From Oscheius tipulae (taxonomy: Eukaryota; Nematoda; Chromadorea; Rhabditida; Rhabditidae): a stretch of DNA of 64,000 nucleotides. Positions 12,209-23,900 of this stretch are shown one piece after another. The stretch covers positions 7,238,501 to 7,302,500 of the forward strand of contig JASJZH010000001.1 of NCBI GenBank assembly GCA_037178975.1, written 5' to 3'. The notes below the pieces were generated by a model. That model was not told the origin of the DNA, did no database searches, and worked only from the letters and a program-made list of their open reading frames with translations. A program made the position numbers and the translations under genes. Position 1 is the stretch's first letter. Each line of letters begins with the position of its first letter.

Positions 12209-12468
12209 TTTGTACGCGTTGGAAGTTACCTTTTATAGCCCTCAATACATAGCTTTCCTGTATATTCTTCCAAATTGTGAAAGCTTGCTATGTGATACCC
12301 AAACTATGCAATCACAGCTATTCTTTCTCACATTCTCTCAATCTGTTCATGACCTCCGGGTGACTGTTTGACAGAGCTCCTTCCCCATCTTTGACGGCCG
12401 TAACTTTCCTCCCCTCACGATGTTTGTTCATCACAATCCCCCGAGATCCGCATCCTACTTCTATCACC

Positions 12469-12863
12469 ATGCTGCTTCTCCTTCTCTGCTTCGTCTCTCT
12501 TGTTTCTGCCTGTGCTCCAGCCAATTCTATCATCTCTAACCACTTCGAGAAGTGGCTAGAAGATGGTGAGACGACTACCAGTACAGAGGATCCGATTCTT
12601 CCTACACCATCGGCTCTAGTAGCTACAATCATTCCAGAAGGACATTCTCTGACCTGGAGACAGATCTCGTCTCGGCAGAAGAACAGCTACAGACCGGGAG
12701 CAGAAACTTTCAGTGGTACGTTTAGTTAGGTCGTTTTTGACTACCTACTGTGCTTTTACTAAAACTCTCTCCAGAGATTTACCGCCGCCTGGAAAAGCAG
12801 AATATGCAGCACTTGGTGGCTGTGGAACCCGAAGGTCAACGTCCATCAGGAATCTTCTCGTGA
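12469..12863 (+). CDS. Small secreted protein, unknown
   Basis: This has two exons, 12469-12715 and 12775-12863, joined in phase 1 across a 59-bp intron, giving 111 residues. Residues 1-15 (MLLLLLCFVSLVSAC) are a clear signal peptide with a likely cleavage site just before CAPANS. The mature part is polar, with a Thr/Ser stretch (ETTTSTEDP) and a basic C-terminal exon (IYRRLEKQNMQHL). There is only one cysteine after the signal region, so it is not a disulfide-rich toxin-like peptide. It is convergent with the cathepsin B-like gene; both probably use the AATAAA cluster at 12901-12917. Function is unknown. Confidence 0.65.
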
Positions 12864-12922
12864 TCACCACGGTCCAATGTATATTTATCGGAAAGACACT
12901 ATAAATAAAGAATAAATAGACG

Positions 12923-14723
12923 CTAGACAAGCGCCGTCTCGTATTCCAACCCGTACTTTTCCATCGAATCCACGTTGATTCTGAAGGTGCCCCCGTCGCC
13001 CCAATGATTGCCGAAACTGTTGATGGCCAACCAATAATGGGTTCCATCTTCTTCTTGGCCCCAGCCGATGAGTCGAACCACGTGCCAATAGACGATTCGG
13101 TCCGAGAAGCCCTCTTCTGGGAAGGGTCGAAAGACGCCTAGAAGAGAATATTTCAGGCAGCAATGTTAGCGTCCTTTCCGGCCCGAATATGGGCTTAGAA
13201 ATGTTCAATAAGATTGCAGCCCTTTCGCCTTCAAAAGCTGGTTCTAAATTTGACTTACCATTAGAATAGTGAAGGAACTCTTCGGTCACAGGGAAGGCCA
13301 TAGTAGTTGGACCGTAGTGTGAGATTTCTTTCTTTAAAATAGTCCTAATCTGGTCAACAGAGAGCGGAGCAGTCTCATTCAATTTACCGATAATGGTCGG
13401 TACTTGAGCCTTCTCCTTTCCGTCCGCACTGACTGTCATCGTTCGCGGATACATTGAGTAGGCTATTTGGGCTGAAATTGGGATCTAGTGGGGAGAAGAA
13501 AGTCGAACCCTACCAAACTTCTTATCGTCGTCGTACTTGTTCTGATAGTAGATGTTCTGACATCTCCGAATGCACGTCCGTTTACCCTCGGCGGCGAAGA
13601 ATGTGGCTGGAGAACAGGGAACACCGCAGTTGTGATCGAAAGAGTACGGACGGCAGCCGTCTCTTCCTCCTGAAGGTTCAAGTTCGATCCCTCAAGCTGT
13701 AGCTCTTGTATAGTTCCCAATTTCAAATTTCTTTATACCATACTACACCCACAGTATTTTTGGCGCTACAATAATTCAATAAGCGAAGTAATCGCAAAGT
13801 GAGAACTTTTTTTTTTCAAAAGCTTCTTTTCCACAGGTAAAAGATTGTTTTTCGTCGTACACGGTGTGGCTTATAAAAGCAATGCATCCTACAACGACAA
13901 GTACATCGACCACATCGAGATTGAAACAACAATTAGATAGTCTAATAAATGTTGGTGAGTATCTTATTTTCTTTCTTGTCACACAAACACAAGTGACTTT
14001 ACTAATGTTTTGTAAGCCCCTGGTCTTTTTCTGGTAGTTCACCTTGGTCTTGGGATAGATTAGCGAATCTTCTTTCTCAGATTACCCAGAAGGAAAGAAA
14101 GACTCTCATTCGCCGGACAACTATGATCAGTTTCAGTAGCCTTTAGGCCTAGAGCTACTGTTTGTTTTGCATGAAAAATGTGGCGCTCAACTGTCAGTCT
14201 ACCCCTGGATACCTGTGACAAGTCCCTCATTGACAAAGTAGGTCAACGCCTTCAGAGGGTCTCCTCCATAACAGTTGCCGCAGACACTGCAACAACCCAG
14301 GACATCCTCTTCCGACAAGAGAGCTCGGAATGTTCCATTGGACTGGATACAGGCCCGATCTGAAGCCACCCCAACTGCTGCCACTGCCTGAAAAGGAAGT
14401 TTCTTCCTTTTTGACCTTGATATCTACAAAACAACTCCCACATCCTCCTTGGTTGGGGACATTGGAAATGCTAGGACAGTGGGGCCACTTCAATCTGGAA
14501 TCGAAGTGTGTGGGAAGAGAATTGTCATCGATGTCTTCGAGTTCCCTAAACTTTCTCATCGAGCCTATTAGATGGCGACAAACTGTATGTGTCGTTTCAT
14601 AGTGTCGCTGTTGAAGAACTTGTTGACCTCGTCAAGATATTCACGAACGGCCGTGGCATTTCGGGTATAGACGAAGCCGTAGGATCGATTCTTCACTCCG
14701 AACTTGTTAAATTTGGCCTGGAA
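12923..14723 (-). CDS. Cathepsin B-like cysteine protease (papain family C1A)
   Basis: Spliced minus-strand exons encode a papain-family protease of the cathepsin B branch. In order they give part of a propeptide (about 14720-14570), the mature start LPTHFDSRLKWPHCPS, the active site NQGGCGSCF with the nucleophile Cys, ASDRACIQS, a Cys-rich DVLGCCSVCGNCYGG, then PYSFDHNCGVPC, the catalytic His region YWHVVRLIGWG and the Asn region INSFGNHWGDGG. All three catalytic residues are present. Two departures stand out: the Trp that normally follows the catalytic Cys is Phe, and the loop after GVPC lacks the His-His pair of the cathepsin B occluding loop, so dipeptidase activity is unlikely. The signal-peptide exon was not found, so the 5' end is open. 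The stop codon ends at 12923. Confidence 0.82.
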
Positions 14724-14923
14724 TAGACATGGACATTGTTGTGCAACCCTGTGACCCGAGTTCGATATCATTTCTATGAGCAAAGTCTCTTTCTGAGCAG
14801 AAATCACTCACGTGGCTTCTTTCTGCTAAAGGAACTGCTCATTATCAGAGTTGATAAGCTCTCTTTTCTCCCGTACGTACCTCGTTTGCTACGACCTTTT
14901 GACTCTCCTTCATTTTCAGAAAC

Positions 14924-15642
14924 ATGCTCTCTCGGGTAGTTTTGTCTCTTGCTCTAGTCTGTTTGGCTTCTGCCGCCAACTGTAATATCAAGTGGCCCAA
15001 TGGAACCGACACCAAGTTGACTTGGTGGGACTGTGGAGGAGACATGACCTTCACCTCAGTCACTCCCCAGGACAAGAAGGGCAACTACGAGTATCCGATC
15101 AAGCTCACGGAGCCGCTCATCATCATGACCAACGCCAACAACCCGAAGCACGTCTACTCTTCTCCCACCTTGAAGCAGGTTTGTCTCTCGAAACGTTAGC
15201 TAGAGATTCTTCCTAACATCCATTGCTACCCAGAAAGTAGTATGGAAACCTGCAAAAAGCGGCGCGATTAGTCGGTTTAGGAGGTAAAGATGCGTCTTTT
15301 GTTCTATCGAAACAGGGTGCCTAGATAAGACAGAGCAAGCATCAAACATTTCAGGACATCAACGTTTTCCAATGGAACGAGCACGACAGTTGTGCCTGGT
15401 CAAAACTACCAACCTACGGACTCCTGACAAACTTGGATGCCTGTACTAATGGTGTTTCGTGCCCAATCAAGACCGGACAGCAGAAGATCGGCTTCGAGCT
15501 CGATTTCTCCGACACCCCTAAGATCATTGCAATGCTGGCGGACGATGCTCCATATGAGATGCAGTACATTCTCCACGATGCAAATCTCGGTCAGGCCATG
15601 TGTCTCACATTCCAGGCCCGGGCTTACACTAAAGTCCACTAG
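14924..15642 (+). CDS. ML-domain (MD-2-related lipid recognition) secreted protein
   Basis: This has two exons, 14924-15178 and 15355-15642, joined in phase 0. The ATG at 14924 lies 4 bp after TTTTCAG, a likely trans-splice acceptor. Residues 1-18 (LSRVVLSLALVCLASA) are a signal peptide. The mature protein starts with Cys and has the ML layout: CNIKWPNGT, then WWDCGGDMTF, a middle strand region, then LDACTNGVSCPIKTGQQ and a final LGQAMCLTFQA. ML proteins (NPC2, MD-2, GM2 activator) fold as a small beta sandwich that holds one lipid. The length, about 180 residues, is normal. An AATAAA at 15643-15648 begins directly after the stop and reaches to within two bases of the next gene's stop on the other strand. 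Confidence 0.82.
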
Positions 15643-15649
15643 AATAAAA

Positions 15650-15965
15650 TCATACCTTCCATGTCGAGTTCTGATTCTCGTTGACTTGTTTGACGAGTTT
15701 TCTCAGGTAGTCCTGATCGAGTCTGTTGGGTTCTTCTTCGCTCTGTACCTTCATCTGGGACCAAACTATGTAACCGATTCCGCCAAATACTGCTACAGCT
15801 GAATACGAAAGGGTTGGCGGATAGAAAAAGCTTCTCACCTAAGATAGAGAAAAAGATGATGCCTATGCGAAGCCATAGACTACTACTGGCTGGACGGTTC
15901 CTCTCCTCGCGTCTGTGGTCCTTCTCTACGAACATGTGGTCTGAAAGAGTCTGAACTACAGGCAC
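15650..15965 (-). CDS. Small single-pass membrane protein, unknown
   Basis: This has two exons on the minus strand, with ATG at 15965 and TGA at 15650-15652. The splice (donor after the codons for FFSIL, 44-bp intron) joins in phase and builds one continuous hydrophobic segment, IGIIFFSILAVAVFGGIGY, which strongly supports the intron. The N-terminal side is basic (KDHRREERNR) and the C-terminal side is polar and charged, so the basic side is probably cytosolic or facing the matrix. The product is just over 90 residues. Only 7 bp separate its stop from that of the convergent ML gene. I do not recognise a family. Confidence 0.6.
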
Positions 15966-16144
15966 AGTAGCATTTCAGTTCACAAGAGAAACAGTCGCTA
16001 TTAGGGGAAGATAGGGAGCCGGCTCTTAAGCTATATGTGGCTCCCAATTCCGATGGGTGACATGCGCAAACAGGCCGCCGTCCGGCGCGGAGTCCGGATC
16101 AGAAGCTCTCAGATTGGCAGTCAATCACAGTGCCAAAGAGTATT

Positions 16145-17120
16145 TTAGGAAGAAGGCTGGGCCCCGATGAGAGACCGCTTCGTGGAACGGAAGGACAGTT
16201 TGTGCATGCAGAGAGCAATGAATAGGAGGGCTCTCTCGTAAACAGAGAGTACTAATTGAGCTGGAGCAGAGGGCAAGCTCCGCTTCACTAAGCAGCTGGA
16301 GGCGCCCAAAACAAACGAGGATGAACTGAGAGAGCGACTGCGTGAAGCAGGATCATCTCTCTGATATAGACCGAACACTTGAAACTGTGCGGGAACTCTC
16401 GGGTTCAGACTGCTTGATGTGATGTCTCTGGGACAGAAGTCCAGGCTCATTCTCCGCTCGACGGCTCTTTGCAAAAATGAAGAGCGAATTTCCAATGACT
16501 TTTCTTCGCTGGACACCTAGCTAGGGGCCACTCTTGTACATCTTCAAGGCTCGGATCAAAAAGCGTCTGTGAAATGGATGGTATGCTCTGACGTTGACTC
16601 AATGTAAGGGGCCGTTTGGAGAGAATAATAGATGAAACTGGCTCTGTACTGTGGACTGAACAATGTTCTAGACGAGCTACTGTCAAAAATTGAAAACAGC
16701 CAGCGATGTCTCAAACAAAAGTTCTTGACGTGATGAACCGATGTTTTCTGTGACTGCTGGAGGATTTTGGCGGACTAAAGCAGTGATTCCAGGACAATAC
16801 TTACTTGCCAGATTGGTCTGCGACATGACTAGGAAGCGAGGTACGATGTGGACTGACTCAGAAGGAGGACAAACTTGAAATGACATCAGAAAGTGTAAAA
16901 AGAAACTAGCTGCTTGGCCATCAAGATAAGTCCGGGCTAGAGGCAAAAGATGACCGGAGGCAAAGTTCCAAGACGACAGTTGTTCGTGGCAGATCACGAG
17001 AGACAGGGAGTGAGAGAGAATGAGAGAGTAATTGGTCTGAAGGGGACCGGGTCCGGACCATGGCAGACCGGAAGGGCCGGTTCGTCGCGTTACGAACGCG
17101 AACAGTGAGAAGGCGACCAA
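16145..17120 (-). CDS. Unrecognised gene, about 215-310 residues
   Basis: Three minus-strand exons join in frame. The first ends at a strong donor (GCAA|GTAAGT, about 16803) within MSQTNLA; the second covers about 16690-16510 (RLEHCSVHSTEPVSS.. to ..EWPLAR); the third runs to TAA at 16145 and has a Ser-rich stretch (SRSRSLSSSSFVLGASSC). Phases agree at both junctions (1 and 2). The start is uncertain: the frame stays open back to an ATG at 17120, or translation may start at 16826. There is no recognised domain and amino-acid composition is only moderately protein-like, so a gene is plausible but unproven. Confidence 0.38.
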
Positions 17121-17541
17121 GACAAATATGTCTAGAACACCCCAGAAAACTTCAGAGATTGTCTTTCAACGTACATAAGCTTTACACAGACAGCGTGCTA
17201 CGTCTTTTTTAAAGCCTACGATAACTGAGACATTCTCACAGAAAAGCAAAAGAACACTGTCACTCATTGGTCGAAAATGTCACTTTTCATCTAAATTTCG
17301 ACTCACCCGTTTCTTCCGCATTGTATTCTGCAGTCCTTCTTCTCCTGCGAGAATCCATAAACCTACAACAAGTTAGGAACGGAGCTCAGTTAGAAATAGC
17401 CGTTAGTGACCTTCACGTCTGTACAAACAGAGCGCGGACATTGATTGCGGACCAAGCTTGCGTGGTAGTATCTGAGCGATAAAACGGCTATTCATTTGGG
17501 TATCACAGAATTGGGCAAATTTGAATGAGTACTGACGGATT

Positions 17542-18334
17542 TTATGCTTCGAGTGCGACGGGTTCCCGTTTCTTTTGAGGCTTTTCTCGTTCCTTTTGTT
17601 TTTCGGCAGCTGGCAGTTCTGTTGAAGGAGCTTCGGGAAGAGCAAGTTCGCTTGCCAGCAAGTCCTCGAGCTCTCTCTCGACGTCTCCAATGTCGGTGGC
17701 TGATAGCTGTCCGGAAATGAGCGAAGAAATCTCTGCTTGATATTCAGCCGACTCTTTCGTCTCGTCCATAATCTTCTCCACCTCGTCAATATCCAGAATC
17801 TGAAGCAGAAATACATCAAAAAGAGAAATTCTTACCGAATTGAGTCTCTTGAGCGCATCATTTCCATTTCGAAGACCTTCTACGACTCGTTGTTGTATGT
17901 CGGCAAATTCCAGATTGTTTACCTGAACAGAATTCAACGAAAATTCCTCGAATCCTGAGAAAACTCACCATTCGTTCAATCTGATTCAGCTGTTGCAACG
18001 TTTGGTCAATGACATTCTCTTGAAATCTCTTTTTCTTCAATAATAGTAGCGCCTTGCTGATAAATCATAGGTTAGACAAAATAGCATAAAAAACTGACTC
18101 TTTCTTGCCTTCCCGAATGAGTTCCTTGGCCAATTCGCGTTCTTTCTCTAGACATTTCTCCTTTCTCTTTATGAACTGCTTCATTTTGTCCCGTTGTGTT
18201 TTCAATTGCTGGAAAGTGGCGATGTGGAAGCAAAGATGAAAGGAACTCACTAAAATAGCTTGATCCTGCTCTGTAATTTCGCAGTTCTGGACGGGAGTCG
18301 GCGGTTTGGACTTTTTAGAGAAGAGTCCGCCCAT
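17542..18334 (-). CDS. chmp6: Charged multivesicular body protein 6 (ESCRT-III, VPS20)
   Basis: CHMP6/VPS20 links ESCRT-II to ESCRT-III and nucleates the filaments that bud vesicles into endosomes. From the ATG at 18334, about six exons encode about 215 residues. The N-terminus MGGLFSKKSK has the myristoylation Gly at position 2, as in the family. Next come helix-rich segments (QLKTQRDKMKQFIKRKEKCL, LLLLKKKRFQENVIDQT), then NNLEFADIQQRVVEGL, ILDIDEVEKIMDETKES and a C-terminal tail with DIGDVERELEDLLASE, which matches the family's acidic C-terminal region. The stop is at 17542. Its first three exons and introns are almost perfectly repeated at about 25710-26125. Confidence 0.9.
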
Positions 18335-18979
18335 TCTGAAAAGTAGAATTTGATTTTTTAAAAAACGTATAACAGAGCAGAGAATGATAAATAAGCATGG
18401 GCAGAGCGCGTGGAAGACAAAATGCAGGGGGTGACTGGGAAATCGCAGTCGCAAGCACGTACAAATACGTTTACTGAGTAAAAGTCAAGGGATAACAGCT
18501 ATTTCACATCTTTTTTGTTGTTTTAGCAAGAAAGAAAGGATTATATTAAGGTTTCAATAAAGCAAAAGAAGGAAAGAGTTGTTCCCGCAGTTCAGGCACC
18601 AAAATCGTCGGGAAGACCATCTATAAAAGCTCAACCTCTTGTTTTTTCATTCAATGGTCAATTTCTCTGCCATGGAAGAGCTACGATCAAAAATACTACC
18701 CACACACTAATGAAATCCCTGCTCTGCTGGCCCAAGCGTCAGAATGCATAAGATGTGAGCAAATGAGTGTCGTGTGTTGGCTCGTTTCCACGAAAAGCCC
18801 CCTACGGGTATACAAATCCGATTAGTTGACTCGCCGTCAAGTGTTACTGCTTCCACTGCTCAGCTCCACGTTTTCCGAGTACAGTCCAAAATGGATTCCC
18901 TCTATTATTTGCACACTTCGCAAAAGCATTTATTTAGTATTTTACACAGACCAACATAAAAGAGGAAATAGAAATGGAA

Positions 18980-19160
18980 GAAAATGAGAAATTGAGACAG
19001 CTCAGAATTTTGAAAAACATTTGACCTTATAAAGGCACGTGTTCAAATGATGAAAATCCCTCACCCTGTTCCTATCCAGAAGACGTTTCCTGTCTCATTC
19101 GTCCCCCGATTTCTACCATTTGATGTGCCCATTGCATGTTTAATTCAAATGGCTAACATC
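18980..19160. repeat. Duplicated upstream block of CHMP6 (copy at 26210-26385)
   Basis: Sequence from GAGAAATTGAGACAGCTCAG through ACCTTATAAAGGCACGTG to CATTTGAT.TGCCCATTGCATG is shared with 26210-26385 at high identity. At the native locus about 500 bp separate it from the CHMP6 start. In the duplicate it directly adjoins the chimera's 5' flank, so the copy carries an internal deletion. Confidence 0.75.
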
Positions 19161-21602
19161 GATCTCTTGAAGCGGGACGCCATTTCGTTTCTTTCTCGCC
19201 TTTTGTGTGTGAATTGGTGAAGAGTTTTGCGGCGCCCAGCTGTCGAATAAATTGGCCCTCTTTATACAGCTGTCTCGCAATTGGCATCAATCCTTTTCAG
19301 AAGACTCGACTCATAACTCTCCCTATCCGGTCAATTTCCTTCCAATCAGTCTCGACTCTATCTCATGGTTCTCTGTTACAGATGACCGCACCAAGAGTGC
19401 TCCAATATGAAAGTTCTCTAGCTGGAGATCCGGAAGCTATGTCTTCTCGACAAGAGGTGTGTTTTTCTCTTTGCCATGCATTTCGAACCAAATCATGTTA
19501 ATCAAAATCGGGTTGCGGGGGTTAGCACTTCCGGAGCGGGGTATTCCCGGAGGCTGTTTATTCATTTTGTGTGTGCCATCTGGGCCTAGCGTGACGTAGT
19601 TTTATTTGTCCAGTGTTCCTCGGGAAGAAGAGGCCTCTTATTATATACTATCGACGTTCACAGATCACTTTGTACGAGATTCTTTTCCTTCCACTAGAAT
19701 CACATATTTCTCCTTCAAAACTTTCGAGTTCGCTAGTGGTTTGGAAAGTACTAGCTCGTACTTTGTTAGACAAGTTTGTAGAACATCAAACAGCTGAAAC
19801 TCTAAAGAATGTGGGTGCCTTGTGAGTCTTTCACAGTAAGGTGTCAATCAGTATTCCGATCTGGGTACCTCATTTTCTTGTACTGTGGTCTATAGATCTG
19901 ATCGAAACTTCAACTACCTAAATACATTGCTAAGCTCAAAAATCAGTTTTTTGGGGCCAAAAAGATACCGTGAAGCGGAGAAGGCAAATCGAGTGAGTTT
20001 TCAATGGAAGAGAACAGATTTTTAGCTTGAAGAAAAAGCTCAGTAAGAGTACTCGATTAGAACTACATTATAAGAGTACGATAGATCACTTGTTACCTTT
20101 AGAAAACAGGAACAGCGGCAAGTCTCCACTAACCGAGTCTTGTTCCAATCAGACTAAAAGATCTGACCTCCCATTAGGCATGTCATATTTTCGCGCCCGT
20201 TTGGTCTCGGCTGTTTTTAGAGAACCAAAATGAGAACCAGTTCCCGGGACACAGCAGCAGCAATACACCCCAACGCCTCTCATTTTGTCTCTCTCGAGTA
20301 TGTCTTCAGTCTGAGTGTCAAATCAGTTTGTTTCACCTTTTCCGACCAAAATGTCCCGGATTAGGATTCGTAAGAAAGCGTGTGGGCTGCTTTCTCTCTC
20401 CCCCGAATAGTCATATTGTTCGGGACTGCGGCGGTGTGACATGTCAAGGGCATCTAGCGGTTCTTCTTTATACAAAAAGTTTCCACAAGTTGTTCTCTTT
20501 TCCTCTTCATTGAAGGCTTCCTCTCTGCCCTTAGTCTCAAGTGTTTACTTAGTCCGCAAACAACTAATTGATATATCCGACATTGTGCTGCTGCCACCGC
20601 CCAGTGAAAGTGACAACTGTTACGCGTCTAGTGGCCTCGTTTTTCATCTCGATTTGAAACACAAACAAATGCACATATCTCTCTACTAGACTAGGTTTGA
20701 GAAGAATTTATCTAAGCAGACCTACTCAATCCGAACCAAACCAACTATCCAAAAGAGACAGTCACTGTTTGCATCTGATTCACGGGTACAAACTTTGGTC
20801 ATCTATCGATTTCCTCCCAATAAAGTGTTCCCAAAACAGCCTGACCCATGCCATTCGTAGAGGGAACTAAATCATTTCTTTACATTCTAGAAAAAGGTTC
20901 TGGACTGAATTCGATATCTGTTCGTCTTATCAGGCAAACAGAGCCTGCTCTCGCTTTGCCACCGACTCTCGTTATTTTCAGGCCAACGATTCTGTGGGGC
21001 TCTGTTCCCCTACGGACTCTTCGTGTCCACGACGACAGGAGGAACTACTTCGTCAACCGCTGCTAGGTAACCCCCTTTTGATAGCGCTCTTCTCATTAGT
21101 GTTCAGCAAGAGTGCGTGAGCCAAATTTGCTCCAGAGATTATCGTTCTTAATTGATCTCTCTCTCCCGCCGTAGACACCTTCCACAACCTCTCTGTATTA
21201 TACAGATGACTCATGTCTCTCTCCCGTTCTACACGCTTGATACGATTCTCCGGGGACTTGTGTCCTGAGCAGCTGATTCCTATTCCCAAAGGAAGAGTCG
21301 ATTCGCTCCTCCCTTGACAGATTGCATCTTCCGCCCCAACTCTAACCTTTCTGATCTGTTTGACTATAAGAAAACGTCATGCTTGCTTTACATTACGAAC
21401 TCAACCCCTGACTTTTTGCTCTGTATCTTTTTTCGAAAGAGCACATGGAAACGGTCTACAACCAACTACAAACAACCAAAACATAAGCCTTGTGGGACAC
21501 CTTCGTACTGACCTTTCTAGTCAAAGGTTGCTAGTGACCATGTTATGCAACGTTCTATCTTTCGTCTGCCTCACAACTTTGTGAATCACCAAGCAGGTGG
21601 AG

Positions 21603-21791
21603 CACATCCTACCTTTATAATTGACATTTGATGTCTGTCAGTAACGCATGTCAATTCTAATCTGGGATAATACTTGACAATATTAGTGGCCTTTTCTGTC
21701 AAGTTTTTTCCTAGATTACAGTTGACAAGACAAACCACAACAGTTCAAGTTACTAAATGAGCACTGATAATGTGAGTCGCTCCGACAGGAG
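21603..21791. repeat. Dispersed repeat, copy 2 (partner at 9563-9743)
   Basis: This shares ordered islands with 9563-9743, including CATCCTACCTTTA, CTAAT.TGGGATAA, CCTAGATTACAGTTGACAA and GTCGCTCCG.CAGGAG. It sits about 80 bp upstream of the ZDHHC start region. Confidence 0.6.
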
Positions 21792-21868
21792 GTTTTGTTC
21801 ATTAGAATAGTTTCCTATAGAGACCACCAAAGAAATGAATCTCTCTAAACTGGGTATTTTCAGAGAGC

Positions 21869-23900
21869 ATGTCGACGACAGTCACATCCACAGTCGACTT
21901 TGTCGAGCGGGGCCGAGGCACTGCTGCCAACACATCGACAACGAGTGCCCAGTCATCGGAGAGAAAAGCAAAACGGAAATGGCGACTCCACGCCGGAAGG
22001 AATCGTTTTTTCTGCAACGGGAGAGTAAGCCGTCCCTGGAATGAATTCTAAGCACTTTCTTCTTGAGATCATGATGTCTAGAAGCTGTTCCGTCTTCGTC
22101 TTTACCGTATTCCTTCTCTCAACGACCATGACTCTCTTTTTCATATTCGAGTGAGTCACTGTCAGATTTTTTCTCTACCAATCTTTAAGATCTCCTTTCT
22201 TATGGAATGAGATCAACCCAGTTCTGCCCATTGTGGCAGCACTCCTATTTGTCATGGCTACTGTCAACCTGGTGAAGACGTCCTTCTCCGATCCGGGCAT
22301 TCTTCCTAGAGCTACCAATTTGGAAGTCATCGAAATGGATAGGCAGATGCAGATAGGTAAACATGATTATTCATGCTTTTTAAACAGAGCGAGCTACTAC
22401 AGATGAAGGTCAGAAGAGTAGCACTTTGGTCAAGGGACACGTGGCGCGCCATGTTGGCTTGTGAAGCACTGTAACTTTCCTATAAAGGCAGAGTCTGTCG
22501 CCATGTTGGGTCTCATTTTGAAGCATTTTGTACAAGAAAGACGTTAAGACAACTTTCCAGGGCAGAGGACCTTGTCAGACAAAAGTGGAATTTTACGGCG
22601 CGTGACAGCGTATCGGATTCGCCTTTGAAATGTCGCGTCAGATAAAAGCAGGGCTGACTGAGCAAAGTTTACATTTACAGAGATGTGTCAGGACCCAAAC
22701 TACAACCCCGAAGAAGGAGCCAGAGGTCCCCCACGAACACGACAAGTTCTCATAAACGGGCAGTCAATCAGACTCAAGTACTGCTTCACCTGTCGACTCT
22801 TTCGTCCGCCTCGGAGCTCGCATTGCTCCATTTGTGACAACTGTATACTGAATTTCGATCATCACTGTGAGTAAAAGCTTTTATTGACTCATAATATGAG
22901 TTCAGGTCCATGGGTTGGGAACTGTATCGGCCTCCGCAACTATCGACACTTTTACTTCTTTGTCTGTACACTAACTGTCCTCGTATTGTTCGTGTTCTCC
23001 TGCTGCGTCGCCCATCTGATCATGCGTTAGTTGGGAGCCTAAACAGAAAACTTCGCAAAATTTTTCAGTGACAAAGAAAGAGAAGCAGTTCTTGGACGCT
23101 GTCAGACACTCTCCGCTCACCATCGTCATAGCTCTCATTTGCTTCTTTGCCGTCTGGTAAGCATATGTCAGAAATTCATTTGAAAGATTACCACATCAAA
23201 AGAGGGTATTATGTCAACGAGTCCACACTTTCCAGGTCAATATTTGGACTCTCAGGCTTTCACACGTATCTCCTCGCCACAAATCAAACGACCAATGAAG
23301 ATGTAAGTCTTTTCTCAGAACTCTGCCTCACTTATGTTTCAGATCAAAGGTTCTTTCAGTAGCAAGCGTCGTCCTGATGTTGTGAATCCCTACAGCAGAG
23401 GAGGTCTATTCAAAAACCTCTGTCACACTCTGTGTGCTCCAGAACATCCCAGTCTGATCGATGCCCGTGGCTATGCACTAGAGCCAGTGCTTGAGATCCG
23501 AATAGACAAGGGCTACGTGAACGAAGCAGCCAATAATGGGACGTCGATTGGTCGAAGCCGAGAAGATCTCAATGAATCTGTCATGGTCGGTCAACAAAAT
23601 GGGTGAGTAAAAGTGTTGATCCTTGATTGATCAAATATTTCCGCTTGTTTGGTGTCATTTTGGAGCTCTCGACGAGACTAAAATAGTTCTTCAGGGCACA
23701 GCGATAGCCTATACAAAACTACGCTTTTTATGCCGCGGGGTAGCAGTCGAATCAGCGCAGCGCGTCTACTGCTGCTGACCAAGTTGTAGTTTCCTAGCTT
23801 GCCGTTTACAGTAAAATGATGTTCTTAGTAGAACTTTCATGTTTTCAGATACGTGAACGATGGAAACGTCGAACTGACCACCCTGGAAAGAGCCACCTAA
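21869..23900 (+). CDS. ZDHHC palmitoyltransferase (ZDHHC9/14/18-like)
   Basis: This is an integral membrane S-acyltransferase that attaches palmitate to cysteines of target proteins, usually at the Golgi. Exons 21869-22024, 22068-22150, 22190-22356, 22681-22866, 22906-23024, 23069-23156, 23236-23302, 23343-23602 and 23849-23900 join in phase. Landmarks are the family lead-in [18 protein letters not shown], two N-terminal membrane segments, the cysteine-rich domain [19 protein letters not shown], the catalytic [13 protein letters not shown], two further membrane segments, the TTxE-like NQTTNEDIKGS and the NPYSRGG motif. This matches the ZDHHC9/14/18 group. The ATG follows TTTTCAG by 5 bp, suggesting trans-splicing or a 5' UTR intron. 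The 324-bp intron 3 is unusually long for this window. Confidence 0.92.

Larger units (their letters stand above)
18335..21868. other. 3.5-kb region without a convincing gene
   Basis: This lies between the divergent CHMP6 and ZDHHC genes. It holds the CHMP6 upstream sequence, a block at about 18980-19160 repeated at 26210-26385, and the dispersed repeat at 21603-21791. A possible exon begins at 19381: TTACAG directly followed by ATG, open for 25 codons (MTAPRVLQYESS..) to a donor at about 19456. It does not join in phase to the first ZDHHC exon, so I do not assign it. Confidence 0.45.

Noticed and set aside
17403-17819. 138-codon minus-strand frame at the CHMP6 3' end
   Set aside because: It is a shifted frame over the real CHMP6 exons 17542-17800.
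19048-19215. Small ORF starting MMKIPHPVPIQ, also open in the copy at 26270
   Set aside because: Most differences between the copies change amino acids, so there is no sign of protein constraint; the block is better seen as regulatory or passenger DNA.
19381-19455. Possible first exon (MTAPRVLQYESS..) for the ZDHHC gene
   Set aside because: Its end phase does not match the exon at 21869 and no intermediate exon was found.
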